DNA of 64,000 nt from Bacteroidota bacterium (GCA_016715945.1 JADJXJ010000001.1:496001-560000), one strand, 5' to 3'. Counted from the stretch's first letter, positions 28,401 through 37,066 are shown. Numbers and translations: made by a program. Notes: generated by a model not told the origin, from the sequence alone.

Positions 28401-31400
28401 CTGGCCTCATAACAAGCGTCACCAATCCTCCCGGCTTCATGGGTACAATCGAATACCAATGGCAATACAGCCTGAGCAATCCGGCAGCCCCAGGTTTCGA
28501 CCCTTCAAGCTGGGTCAATATTAACTCCTCCAACACAAACACCTATCAGCCTGATGCCATTACACAAACCACCTGGTTCAGGCGTATGGCCGGCGTTACC
28601 TGCGAAAGTGAACGTCTGGCCTCAAATGTGGTGATGATCGAAGTGCGTCTTTACCAAATCACTGCATCTGGTGGCGAAATCATATTTGATGATGCCTGTG
28701 GCAGGGGCGAAACACTCAATGTTTACGGTGACGCCGGCAATATAGTTTTTGATGTAAGCGGGCAGTATTACAGCCTCAACGGAGGTGCACCCCAGGCGTT
28801 TCCGGCTAACCTTTTGCTTAGCGAAGTGAATCAGATCACCATCAACACTGGTTTGGGCGATGATGTCATAAATGTAGGGGGTTTTACTACCCCCATGCCC
28901 AGTTTCACCATCAACGGCGGACAGGGTGATGATGTAGTTAACTTTGTTGGTGACATTACCTTCGCTCCCAGCGCGAACCTGGATGTCGATCTGCAGAATG
29001 ACCATGCAAGTCCGGGTGAGGATGTTGTAAATGTTGCTGCTAATGCAAAGCTTACTTTTCAGGGAGGCGGTTCTCCTGTTATAAAAGTTAGCAAATGGAT
29101 GACAGTTGATACTGGCGGAAGCCTGGAAGTGCAGGATGGCGACATTGTTCTGGAAATAAATCAACAAGACCCTCCGACCATTGGTAATTTCCATGGATTG
29201 ATTTTACCTGGTTTATTACGTAGTACCGGAGAGGGAAATATCATTGTAAAAACAAAAGCCGGTAAAAATGCGCCTGGCTTTATGATAGGAATGTGGATGC
29301 ACAACATGGGCAGGATAGAATCCACCGGCACCGTAGCAGGTAAAGGAAATATTTTGATTGAGGCCTCGGTGGATGACGGTTTTCAGGGAGGCGCTGCAGC
29401 TTTGTTTTTGCAGAACAATACGCAGATCTCCTCGGCTGGTGGCGATATCTATATTACACTCATCAGCGGGAATGGTACCCATCCAAATATTAATGTTGTG
29501 GCCAACTCAGGTCTTAACCTAAATGACAACGGTACAATTGCGGCAACCGGGCCGGCTAATATTCGTTTGGATATCTATACTGGCTATCTTGCAAATGGTG
29601 CAAATTATGCTGTCAATCTCAGGTCAGAGGGCTCAAAGATTACTGCAGAAAATGGGAATATAACCATGGATATTTTTTCTGCAGCTGGGGTTGCTAACAC
29701 TGGATTTATATCGAATATAGCAATGTTTATGTTTGCGGGAAGTCACATCAAGGCCACAGGGAATGGAAATATAAGTATCTATGCCAGAACCAACAGGTCA
29801 TATGGCACCGGAACCGGTGCACAAACCATCAGGTTTGATACGCCCTCTTACATACGGAGTTTTAATGGTGATATCACCATCGTTGGTTTGAATCTGAATA
29901 ATGAGCCGGAGACAGGTTTCAACCATGGTCTCTCAATCAGGGGCGACATTACCAGCACAGGAATAGGCAACATATTTCTGGAGGGTACAGCAGGTACTCC
30001 CAATAGTGTATTCAACCTTGGTTCCCAGGGGGTACAGATCCGGAATGGTGCCACTGTGAGCAGCGTGGGTGGAAATGTGCGCATTTTGGGTAATGCCGCA
30101 AACATCCCTGCAAACGAAGCAATCACAATCGCAAGGGTTGGCAACGGAACAGTCAGTATCAATGATCCATCCAAAAGCATCACCTTCGAAAGCAACAGCT
30201 TCGACATTCACCCCTCCAATGGCATGGTAAATGCCGGTGGCGGAACAGTCATTTTCAAAGGCAGCACTGCCGGGCAGGCAATTGACCTAGGCGGCCCCAA
30301 TGCGCCCGGAATTCTCGGATTAGCCGATGCCCAGCTCGATAGGGTAACTGCCGGATCGCTTATCATTGGTGATCCTGCCAGCGGAAATATCGCGGTAAGC
30401 GCAGACATTTCGCGTCCGGCCAGTACCAACATGCAACTGGTAAGCAATGGCAGTGTAACTTTCACCGCAGGTGGCATCAATACCAACGGCGGAACTTTGC
30501 TGCTCGATCCGGGCGATTCGCCGGCTGCGGTGTTTCCTGATTTCGATGGCACAGATGTTACCGCCTCGACACTATCTTTTGGCAGCGACCTGGGCATAAT
30601 CATCAACGGGAATACACCCGGCGATGGAACCAGTGGAACTTATACGCAGCTTACTGTTTCGGGTATTGTGGATCTGACAGGTGTTAATCTCGTTCTTAGT
30701 GGCACACACACCCCTGTGGCCCCTGAAACCTACCTTATTCTCAACAACCTTGGTTCACAGCCTGTAGCAGGTACGTTTACCGGATTGCCCGAAGGAGCTT
30801 TTATAAATAATGTGCTGGGCAGCGGACTTCCGGCGCTCATCACTTATACCGGAGGCGATGGAAACGATGTGGTGCTCAACCTTTGCTCGAATCCCACCAG
30901 CGGAGGTACGATTGCTGATAACCAGACGATTTGCTACAACAGTCAACCAACAGCCTTTACAAGTATAAGTCTGCCAGGTGGCTTCGCCGGCACTCTGGAG
31001 TACAAATGGCAAATGACCACAACCGATCCGGCAGGCTCAGGATTCGATCCTGCCAACTGGACTGATATAGCCTCCAGCAACGCTGCAACTCATCAGGCTA
31101 CGAGTCTAAACCAGACCACATGGTTCCGTCGCCTTGCAAGGGTTGACTGTTCAACCAGCTGGAGCGGAGCCGCTGCATCCAATGTAATTCAGGTTACAGT
31201 TCGTCCGCAGTTCACCCCGGGCGCCATAGCCACTGCCGGCGAGACCATCTGCTATGGCGGCACCCCGTCCACCATAGGCAGTGTAAGCGCAGCATCGGGA
31301 GGCGATGGGAACATCACCTACAGCTGGCGGAGCTCTTCGGACAATTTTACAGCCAGTATCACCGGAGCCACTTCGTCAAGCTATACACCACCTGCCGGCC

Positions 31401-34400
31401 TGACCAGCACCACCACCTACCGCAGATACGCCAACGATGGCACCTGCAACACTGTTCCTGAGCAATCCACAGGTGAGTGGACGGTGACAGTCAGGCCCGA
31501 TTTCACCCCGGGCGCCATAGCCACTGCCGGCGAGACCATCTGCTATGGCGGCACCCCGTCCACCATAGGCAGTGTAAGCGCAGCATCGGGAGGCGATGGG
31601 AACATCACCTACAGCTGGCGGAGCTCTTCGGACAATTTCACGGCCAGCATCACCGGGGCTAATTCGTCAAGCTATACGCCACCTGCCGGCCTGACCAGCA
31701 CCACCACCTACCGCAGGTACGCCAACGATGGCACCTGCAACACTGTTCCTGAGCAATCCACAGGCGAGTGGACGGTGACAGTCAGGCCCGATTTCACCCC
31801 GGGCGCCATAGCCACTGCCGGCGAGACCATCTGCTATGGCGGCACCCCGTCCACCATAGGCAGTGTAAGCGCAGCATCGGGAGGCGATGGGAATATCACC
31901 TACAGCTGGCGGAGCTCTTCGGACAACTTCACGGCCAGCATCACCGGGGCTAATTCGTCAAGCTATACGCCACCTGCCGGCCTGACCAGCACCACCACCT
32001 ACCGCAGATACGCCAACGATGGCACCTGCAACACTGTTCCTGAGCAATCCACAGGTGAGTGGACGGTGACAGTCAGGCCCGATTTCACCCCGGGCGCCAT
32101 AGCCACTGCCGGCGAGACCATCTGCTATGGCGGCACCCCGTCCACCATAGGCAGTGTAAGCGCAGCATCGGGAGGCGATGGGAACATCACCTACAGCTGG
32201 CGGAGCTCTTCGGACAATTTCACGGCCAGCATCACCGGGGCTAATTCGTCAAGCTACACGCCACCTGCCGGCCTGACCAGCACGACCACCTACCGCAGAT
32301 ACGCCAACGATGGCACCTGCAACACTGCTCCTGAGCAATCCACAGGAGAGTGGACGGTGACAGTCAGGCCCGATTTCACCACGGGCGCCATAGCCACTGC
32401 CGGCGAGACCATCTGCTATGGCGGCACCCCGTCCACCATAGGCAGTGTAAGCGCAGCATCGGGAGGCGATGGGAACATCACCTACAGCTGGCGGAGCTCT
32501 TCGGACAATTTCACGGCCAGCATCACCGGGGCTAATTCGTCAAGCTACACGCCACCTGCCGGTCTGACCAGCACGACCACCTACCGCAGATACGCCAACG
32601 ATGGCACCTGCAACACTGCTCCTGAGCAATCCACAGGAGAGTGGACGGTGACAGTCAGGCCCGATTTCACCCCGGGCGCCATAGCCACTGCCGGCGAGAC
32701 CATCTGCTATGGCGGCACCCCGTCCACCATAGATAGTGTAAACCCTGCCTCGGGAGGCGATGGGAACATCACCTACAGCTGGCGGAGCTCTTCGGACAAT
32801 TTTACAGCCAGTATCACCGGAGCCACTTCGTCAAGCTATACACCACCTGCCGGCCTGACCAGCACCACCACCTACCGCAGATACGCCAACGATGGCACCT
32901 GCAACACTGTTCCTGAGCAATCCACAGGTGAGTGGACGGTGACAGTCAGGCCCGATTTCACCCCGGGCGCCATAGCCACTGCCGGCGAGACCATCTGCTA
33001 TGGCGGCACCCCGTCCACCATAGGCAGTGTAAGCGCAGCATCGGGAGGCGATGGGAACATCACCTACAGCTGGCGGAGCTCTTCGGACAATTTCACGGCC
33101 AGCATCACCGGGGCTAATTCGTCAAGCTATACGCCACCTGCCGGCCTGACCAGCACCACCACCTACCGCAGGTACGCCAACGATGGCACCTGCAACACTG
33201 TTCCTGAGCAATCCACAGGCGAGTGGACGGTGACAGTCAGGCCCGATTTCACCCCGGGCGCCATAGCCACTGCCGGCGAGACCATCTGCTATGGCGGCAC
33301 CCCGTCCACCATAGGCAGTGTAAGCGCAGCATCGGGAGGCGATGGGAACATCACCTACAGCTGGCGGAGCTCTTCGGACAACTTCACGGCCAGCATCACC
33401 GGGGCTAATTCGTCAAGCTACACGCCACCTGCCGGCCTGACCAGCACCACTACCTACCGCAGATACGCCAACGATGGCACCTGCAACACTGCTCCTGAGC
33501 AATCCACAGGAGAGTGGACGGTGACAGTCAGGCCCGATTTCACCCCGGGCGCCATAGCCACTGCCGGCGAGACCATCTGCTATGGCGACACCCCGTCCAC
33601 CATTGGCAGTGCAAGCGCAGCATCGGGTGGTGACGGGAACATCACCTACAGCTGGCGGAGCTCTTCTGACAACTTCACGGCCAGCATCACCGGAGCCAAC
33701 TCGTCAAGCTATACGCCACCTGCCGGTCTGACCAGCACCACAACCTACCGCAGATACGCCAATGATGGCACCTGCAACACTGTTCCTGAGCAATCCACAG
33801 GCGAGTGGACGGTGACAGTGGAGCCTACACCAGTTGCAGGAAACTTCATCAGCAATCCGATGGCATTTCTGACCCTTTGCGAGGCTACTCAGGTATCAGC
33901 CGTTCTCACAGGCAGCACTGGCGGTAATGGTATTGACCAGACAGAGTACCGTGTATTTTATCACACCTATTACACCGACTGGATGCCATACAATGGTCAG
34001 GTGTTGAGCATTCCTGGCGCATTGCACATCGAGATACGATCGCGAAGGCTGGCCAGCTATTGTAGTCCTTCGGCATGGGTTCATTCCGGCTGGAGTTTTG
34101 AGATGATGCCTGAGGCCGGCCTGCTGACAAAATATCCTGATGCGGTCAAAGTGTGCGAAGGCAGCCAGGTATGGGCTGATCTGAGCAATGCCTTTGGAGG
34201 CAACGGCAATGACGAGAAGCAGTACCGCAAGCTTTCGGGCAGTGGATGGAGCAACTGGCAGCCTTATGACGGCTTAGCCCTATCTACGAATGGTATCACA
34301 GCACTTGAGATCCGCAGTCGTCGCCTGGCCAGCTACTGTGCTTCTTCGAATTGGATTACTGTAGGCTGGGAAGTAGAGCCTACGCCCATGGCCGGCATGT

Positions 34401-37066
34401 TGCAACCATCGCCCGCACAGCCTGTGGTTTGCGAGACTACATCAGTATCGGCCACCTTGCTTTCTGGCACAGGCGGCAGCGGACTTGATGTTTCCGAATA
34501 CCGCACACACAACGGCACAAGCTGGAGCAGCTGGATGCTATACACACCCGGCAGCCCCATTTCAGCCGCAGGCCTGAGCCATATTGAAATCAGAACATTC
34601 AGGCAGGGCGATGTATGCAGCAATTCGGGTTATAATACTGTTAGCTGGAATATTGAAAAGCAGGCCCAGCCGGGCGTCCTTGTCAGGCAGCCGGCAGTGG
34701 CTATGGTATGCGAGGGCAGCATGGTAAGCGCCACGCTTGTGCCCGGCAGCGGAGGCAATGGCACCGACGAGCTGCATTACCGCACCCGCACAGGCAATAT
34801 CTGGACGTTATGGCAGCCCTATACTTCGGCAAGTAACATCAGCACATCAGGCGTTGCCGAGGTAGAGGTTCGCACCCGCAGGCTGTCCACCCAATGCACA
34901 CCATCGGAGGAGTACATTGTAACATGGCTGGTCGAGCCCACGCCGATTGCTTTTGCAGGCAGCGACGCCACAATTTGTGCCAATGACACCTACACCATGA
35001 CAGAAGCACAGGTGAGCAATGCCAGTGGCGTTTTGTGGACCAGCAGCGGCGATGGCACCTTCAGCAATACCGGTGCACTCAACCCCACTTATATACCCGG
35101 AACCAATGATAAACTCATCGGACTAGTAACGTTAACCCTTACCGCCAATACCAATGGATTGTGTCAGGTACAGTCGGTAATGCAGTTAAGCTTAAGTACA
35201 CCAGTAACACCATCGGTAAGTATCACGGCCAACGAGCCTGTGGTATGTCAGGGCACACCGGTAGCCTTTACAGCCGTGGCTGTGAATGGCGGCAGCAACC
35301 CTGTCTTCACCTGGAAGGTTAACGGGCAGGTAGCAGGAGGCAACACAGCGAACTTTGTTTATGTGCCGCAGCAAGGCGATGAAGTTAAGGTTGAGATGCT
35401 TTCCTTGCATCAATGTGCAACCCAGACGCAGGTTATAAGCAATACAATAACGGTGAATGTGGTGCCAATTAATCTCCAGTTGTTGGCCATACCTGCTCAG
35501 GGCGGACAGGCTGTCTTTACTGGTACAGTTGCACAAGGCAGTACGGTAACGTTAACGGCTACAGCAAATAGCGGATACAGCTTCCTAGGCTGGTACGCAC
35601 AGTCTGGTCAGCTGATGTCAGCAGATGCGATCTGGCAGGTGAGCATAGTGGATTGTTTCACGAGCTACGAAGCCCGCTTCAGTTCGAACGCCAGTCTGGC
35701 TGGACGTTTGCGCTATTACAATCCGATCGAGTCGCAGGTGCCGTCATCGCAGTTTGTGGTTCAGTTGTACAAGTCAGGAGTTGCGGTTACCTCACCACAG
35801 AATATAGGTTATGCCGGCACATACTCATTTGACGGACTTGAGAGTGGAACGGACTACACCCTGAGGGTCTGGGAGCAACCGGGCAACAACCAGCTTGGCA
35901 ACACCTGGATGTGGAACAACTGGGGAGGTGTATCGGGTCTGGATGCATTGATTGTTGGGAAGATGGTACTTGAGGAACCCATGAGTCCGTTCTTCCCCTG
36001 GATACAGCCTGTCCTGTCGTCGCCATATACCCAATTTGCCACCACCGTTGGCGACGTGAACAAATCAGGCACTCTGACTGCAAACGATGCGCTGAATATT
36101 CTTTTCAGATCAGCACAAGGAGACGCTTTTGGAAAATTTGGCAATAACCGTCACGACTTCATATTATCCGGCGCCAGGGTTACCAATCCCAACGCCATGC
36201 TGTATCCGCAAGCCCCCGAGCTGGTATTCCAGTCCTTAGGCACGTATGCAGCAACAACTCCGGCCCATATGGTTTACCACGAGGTGAATCCGGGAATAAT
36301 CAGCACAGGCAATAACTATATGAACATATACCTTACCGCTGCCGGCGATCTTAACAGTTCGTATCTGCCCGGTGTACCTATGAAGACTACGGCCACGCTT
36401 GCATACGATCAGGTCATTCAGGCTGCAGTGGGCGAGGAGGTAAACCTTCCGTTGTATGTGGACAGGGATGTTGTGCTTGGGGCGGTAACCCTCGGTTTGC
36501 GCTACAATACAGCTATGCTGGACGTGGAGGAAGTGGTTGGTTTCGAAATCAGTTCGATTGATAAGGAAGGAGGAACCATCAAGGTAGCCTGGTATGAGGT
36601 AATGGGCAGGACTTTTTCGGCTGACCAGCCATTGCTTAGTTTGCGGGCCAGACTCAGGCAGCAGGTAGGAGCAGGGCTCCGCTACATGGAACTTTTACCT
36701 GTTACCGAGTTTGCTTCACCAGAGGCGAGCATTCTTAATGATGTTCACTTACGCACTTTGGCCATACAAAGCACTGATGACACACCTGAGGCAGGAATTG
36801 CCCATTATGTGATGCCCAATCCATTCAGCGACAGGGCCAGAGTGTCCTTCACACTGCCCGAAGCAGGCAGGGTAAGCCTCGTCATTTACAACCAATATGG
36901 ACAGATGGTATATCGGTTGGTTGATGCAGACCTGATGCCAGGCCAGCACAGCTACGAGCTAAGCCGTGGAGACCTCGGCAACAGCGGTACGTATTACTAC
37001 CAGCTGCAATACAGCACCGGGACTAAAGTATCGGTTTCCGGCGGTAAGATTGTGCTTGTGCGATAA
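22469..37066 (+). CDS. giant multidomain T9SS surface protein (4,865 aa)
   Basis: Signal peptide (residues 1-33), then mosaic beta-rich regions. Approximate order: proprotein-convertase P-like domain (33-200); a spacer module with CxNPxxGG...QTTWFRRL that recurs five times (near 201, 535, 1244, 1955, 2805); a right-handed beta-helix of the polymorphic-membrane-protein type (645-1240); GLUG-like repeats (1450-1575); a DUF6273-like domain (1680-1880); a Flg_new/InlB-type repeat; a long haemagglutinin-like beta-helix (2060-2800); nine 97-residue repeats (2912-3784); four divergent ~93-residue repeats (3785-4155); a dockerin-like module (4408-4632); a cohesin-like domain (4643-4768); and a T9SS type A sorting domain ending in GGKIVLVR. 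It is likely cell-surface-anchored and adhesive or scaffolding; the function is not known. A strong terminator follows. Confidence 0.9.
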   Translation: METTTPIRKSTRFLGLIFLLFAFTLLSLQSFSQTFTATGLPQNIPDGNGDCWLSPGPALNSTVSVTGVPGNVSHPAQITINVAVNHNYAGDLDVSLTPPMGRPIPLILRLGSGPCGSPQRFSGANVLSFNIAHTSYIPVQANSSFIPPGNYLPTSGAMGGSHGNLNLLTGAPFNGDWTLTLIDGSRYDAGQLHHFSIEITTCANPSNGGIITGNQSICVGNQPMLLMSSVAASGFIGELEYQWQSTTSDPAEPGFDPAGWGIIPSGNSTDYQPTALTQTTWFRRLAKVECEPDWSLAASSNVVRVAVDPAPEAVVTTYLPGFNLDFAPSFWSNTSTNGGTYFFDGTNSLELSAGMMSDATAGATVTIPSAGTISFSWDYTAILSPPTSEAFGFVLNGNPVQLTNFWINNQNGTVNTLHVNEGDVFGFWLSSETYGTGLTTALINGFSFNPQYAITICNNVSFVLEASVASSANGSILWTHDGGGQLEFENTLQPRYIPTNSDAGNIVTLTLTVTGLNACAPTAVTAQYRIMVEACCINPNSGGIIASNQAFCTSGTPSLLGSNAEATGHTGTLEYKWQFTTSDPQASAFDPASWTDIASSNSTTFQPGELLQTTWYRRLARVECEDSWNSAASSNIVRIAIVPEHIFITENGAGLMNGSDWANALPGTAIQDALDNAVCGNVIWIAKGRYVPTTEIGGGHPRFRSFSMKPGVQMLGGFSGEEDPLTFDITTRDFETNETILDGDLNGDDLVTGDGTDFMFQNYGDNAHRVVLFREDLVFTNSTIIDGFTIRGGNSNLTLVSGAIHIDRASPLLKNLVIKESTAHSDNGAVRIYGGSPVFENCLFTKNLHNMVIQTRTFGVPTPLVSRVTINNSTFRYNKSSYAGAIYLWNRATLLMDGCVFEHNTSTSSGGGAIAVWDGELQLKNSVVRNNFSPGDGGGIRYSYFGAESLGVPKKLILENVDIINNQSQSIGGGLYADVVAEFSYVGGKITGNSDGTTNYLGAGGIYLTAQSSATVVLDRLLVRNNTSNSNGSGGIMVNAAPYSGGFSLSLKNSQILYNSSAVRGNGGGVGLISSLAYYEMENLLIAGNIGYLGGGIFIGGSNRILKNVTISRNVAHGNSAIFCTAYSLVNSIVWDNTSLNYPYVHSFRPEAVINSTVHNEPGMIIPQPALGGIDVADPFFVDPDGGDFRLMQGSPLIDQGNNSYSTVDFDVRGAGFSRRLNGADAASSGTVDRGALEFNIATDCILPTDGGAIGSSQVICSGSVPAMINSLSVLGPAYGPITYKWQFSTSDPSAPDFDPASWTDVPSSNSTTYQPAVLTETTWFRRLSKVDCSEEWTTAAPSNIVGITTQTLSLNMAGQMPAGLGTSSNPYLIANFDNLLWMAANTSSWNKHFLQTADIDAALTSNACFNQGAGWLPLGTWEMPFEGKYNGDFHSVSNLYINRPTSERTGFFGFTNHLARIENLELIAGDVTGGEMTGMLVGESRGEIVQCSASGIVSGAEYTGGLIGITEGNGKIIRSYANTQISTSGLAGGLTGYLFGRAEDSYAMGSIQSATPQVVAGLAGFIFQAHIENCYAAVSFNIPDDNFKAGLTFYKADPTTGGNNFFDQELAGTVSSSFGSPKTTTEMTSQPTFTGAGWDFNSPIWLMDPSVNQGYPFHSWRDRWTGVIHDIPEGAVVYDDTWNWNGAPVDWIVVDKYDRIGYNPPYYHEIVLLTRQHIHEMPYRIGMPDNNYEYSSVRQYLNSDFYGSFSKPSKDIVQQREHNWTSSYGTTVGQSGFVVDMVFLPSVEELGGPLSPGFTRSFSYFNSPDGPLRRAAVPGFFNMTRSGIFRINPPANEKIYWVDLIGYFFDAQSSYSVIANSAVRPAVYVNPSAPFIRQPDGRYKLHTHRVLYTAVNGTIQGSGNQFVLQGASSENVVAQPNAGYKFLAWSDGNTNPQRSENNVTSALSFQALFEPCLNPENGGVIAGNQLICAGETPGLITSVTNPPGFMGTIEYQWQYSLSNPAAPGFDPSSWVNINSSNTNTYQPDAITQTTWFRRMAGVTCESERLASNVVMIEVRLYQITASGGEIIFDDACGRGETLNVYGDAGNIVFDVSGQYYSLNGGAPQAFPANLLLSEVNQITINTGLGDDVINVGGFTTPMPSFTINGGQGDDVVNFVGDITFAPSANLDVDLQNDHASPGEDVVNVAANAKLTFQGGGSPVIKVSKWMTVDTGGSLEVQDGDIVLEINQQDPPTIGNFHGLILPGLLRSTGEGNIIVKTKAGKNAPGFMIGMWMHNMGRIESTGTVAGKGNILIEASVDDGFQGGAAALFLQNNTQISSAGGDIYITLISGNGTHPNINVVANSGLNLNDNGTIAATGPANIRLDIYTGYLANGANYAVNLRSEGSKITAENGNITMDIFSAAGVANTGFISNIAMFMFAGSHIKATGNGNISIYARTNRSYGTGTGAQTIRFDTPSYIRSFNGDITIVGLNLNNEPETGFNHGLSIRGDITSTGIGNIFLEGTAGTPNSVFNLGSQGVQIRNGATVSSVGGNVRILGNAANIPANEAITIARVGNGTVSINDPSKSITFESNSFDIHPSNGMVNAGGGTVIFKGSTAGQAIDLGGPNAPGILGLADAQLDRVTAGSLIIGDPASGNIAVSADISRPASTNMQLVSNGSVTFTAGGINTNGGTLLLDPGDSPAAVFPDFDGTDVTASTLSFGSDLGIIINGNTPGDGTSGTYTQLTVSGIVDLTGVNLVLSGTHTPVAPETYLILNNLGSQPVAGTFTGLPEGAFINNVLGSGLPALITYTGGDGNDVVLNLCSNPTSGGTIADNQTICYNSQPTAFTSISLPGGFAGTLEYKWQMTTTDPAGSGFDPANWTDIASSNAATHQATSLNQTTWFRRLARVDCSTSWSGAAASNVIQVTVRPQFTPGAIATAGETICYGGTPSTIGSVSAASGGDGNITYSWRSSSDNFTASITGATSSSYTPPAGLTSTTTYRRYANDGTCNTVPEQSTGEWTVTVRPDFTPGAIATAGETICYGGTPSTIGSVSAASGGDGNITYSWRSSSDNFTASITGANSSSYTPPAGLTSTTTYRRYANDGTCNTVPEQSTGEWTVTVRPDFTPGAIATAGETICYGGTPSTIGSVSAASGGDGNITYSWRSSSDNFTASITGANSSSYTPPAGLTSTTTYRRYANDGTCNTVPEQSTGEWTVTVRPDFTPGAIATAGETICYGGTPSTIGSVSAASGGDGNITYSWRSSSDNFTASITGANSSSYTPPAGLTSTTTYRRYANDGTCNTAPEQSTGEWTVTVRPDFTTGAIATAGETICYGGTPSTIGSVSAASGGDGNITYSWRSSSDNFTASITGANSSSYTPPAGLTSTTTYRRYANDGTCNTAPEQSTGEWTVTVRPDFTPGAIATAGETICYGGTPSTIDSVNPASGGDGNITYSWRSSSDNFTASITGATSSSYTPPAGLTSTTTYRRYANDGTCNTVPEQSTGEWTVTVRPDFTPGAIATAGETICYGGTPSTIGSVSAASGGDGNITYSWRSSSDNFTASITGANSSSYTPPAGLTSTTTYRRYANDGTCNTVPEQSTGEWTVTVRPDFTPGAIATAGETICYGGTPSTIGSVSAASGGDGNITYSWRSSSDNFTASITGANSSSYTPPAGLTSTTTYRRYANDGTCNTAPEQSTGEWTVTVRPDFTPGAIATAGETICYGDTPSTIGSASAASGGDGNITYSWRSSSDNFTASITGANSSSYTPPAGLTSTTTYRRYANDGTCNTVPEQSTGEWTVTVEPTPVAGNFISNPMAFLTLCEATQVSAVLTGSTGGNGIDQTEYRVFYHTYYTDWMPYNGQVLSIPGALHIEIRSRRLASYCSPSAWVHSGWSFEMMPEAGLLTKYPDAVKVCEGSQVWADLSNAFGGNGNDEKQYRKLSGSGWSNWQPYDGLALSTNGITALEIRSRRLASYCASSNWITVGWEVEPTPMAGMLQPSPAQPVVCETTSVSATLLSGTGGSGLDVSEYRTHNGTSWSSWMLYTPGSPISAAGLSHIEIRTFRQGDVCSNSGYNTVSWNIEKQAQPGVLVRQPAVAMVCEGSMVSATLVPGSGGNGTDELHYRTRTGNIWTLWQPYTSASNISTSGVAEVEVRTRRLSTQCTPSEEYIVTWLVEPTPIAFAGSDATICANDTYTMTEAQVSNASGVLWTSSGDGTFSNTGALNPTYIPGTNDKLIGLVTLTLTANTNGLCQVQSVMQLSLSTPVTPSVSITANEPVVCQGTPVAFTAVAVNGGSNPVFTWKVNGQVAGGNTANFVYVPQQGDEVKVEMLSLHQCATQTQVISNTITVNVVPINLQLLAIPAQGGQAVFTGTVAQGSTVTLTATANSGYSFLGWYAQSGQLMSADAIWQVSIVDCFTSYEARFSSNASLAGRLRYYNPIESQVPSSQFVVQLYKSGVAVTSPQNIGYAGTYSFDGLESGTDYTLRVWEQPGNNQLGNTWMWNNWGGVSGLDALIVGKMVLEEPMSPFFPWIQPVLSSPYTQFATTVGDVNKSGTLTANDALNILFRSAQGDAFGKFGNNRHDFILSGARVTNPNAMLYPQAPELVFQSLGTYAATTPAHMVYHEVNPGIISTGNNYMNIYLTAAGDLNSSYLPGVPMKTTATLAYDQVIQAAVGEEVNLPLYVDRDVVLGAVTLGLRYNTAMLDVEEVVGFEISSIDKEGGTIKVAWYEVMGRTFSADQPLLSLRARLRQQVGAGLRYMELLPVTEFASPEASILNDVHLRTLAIQSTDDTPEAGIAHYVMPNPFSDRARVSFTLPEAGRVSLVIYNQYGQMVYRLVDADLMPGQHSYELSRGDLGNSGTYYYQLQYSTGTKVSVSGGKIVLVR
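31202..33820 (+). repeat. nine tandem 291-bp repeats (97 aa each) in the giant gene
   Basis: Exactly nine in-frame units of 291 bp, starting at 31202, 31493, 31784, 32075, 32366, 32657, 32948, 33239 and 33530. Each encodes an Ig-like beta domain with ETICYGGTPSTIGSV, GGDGNITYSWRSSSDN and TYRRYANDGTCN. Units differ at only a handful of bases, except the last, which is most diverged. Diagnostic bases show units 6-7 match units 1-2 (see findings). The domain is a diverged form of the spacer modules elsewhere in the protein. Confidence 0.97.
33821..34933 (+). repeat. four divergent ~280-bp repeats in the giant gene
   Basis: Four units begin at about 33821, 34100, 34375 and 34657. Shared features are an opening proline-rich EPTPxAG-like stretch, a CE.....S...L...TGGNG motif, YR.....WS.W.PY and EIR.RR.....C...... 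The units are well diverged at DNA level, unlike the neighbouring 291-bp array, so they are older. Confidence 0.85.
35692..36366 (+). other. dockerin-like module of the giant protein
   Basis: It begins with a beta segment (RLRYYNP...), then MWNNWGGVSGLDALIVGKM and DVNKSGTLTANDALNIL. The second has calcium-loop spacing (D-x-N-x-S-G...D) as in type I dockerins; the first loop is degenerate, with Trp residues. It continues with PQAPELVF and NPGIISTGNNYMN. The glycoside hydrolase C-terminus (7797-8430) shares the same order of elements throughout. Confidence 0.75.
36395..36770 (+). other. cohesin-like domain of the giant protein
   Basis: The strand pattern is GEEVNLPLYVD, VLGAVTLGLRYNTAMLDVEEV, GGTIKVAWYE, DQPLLSLRARL. 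This resembles the cohesin/CBM2-like beta-sandwich (the protein partner of dockerins). It directly follows the dockerin-like module and precedes the T9SS tail. Cohesin identity is a pattern judgement. Confidence 0.6.
36800..37066 (+). other. T9SS type A C-terminal sorting domain
   Basis: VMPNPFSDRARVSFTLPEAG opens the domain and GTYYYQLQYSTG...SGGKIVLVR closes it, the conserved A/B/C motif order of T9SS cargo tails. It directs outer-membrane translocation and, in most cases, removal by PorU and attachment to a surface lipopolysaccharide. Confidence 0.92.

Noticed and set aside
31477..33408. A series of 61-residue ORFs at 291-bp spacing in another frame
   Set aside because: They are the out-of-frame reading of the tandem repeats of the giant gene; the main frame is continuous and has domain character.
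31202..33820. Regular repeats suggesting a CRISPR array
   Set aside because: The unit is 291 bp, wholly coding, in frame and without variable spacers.
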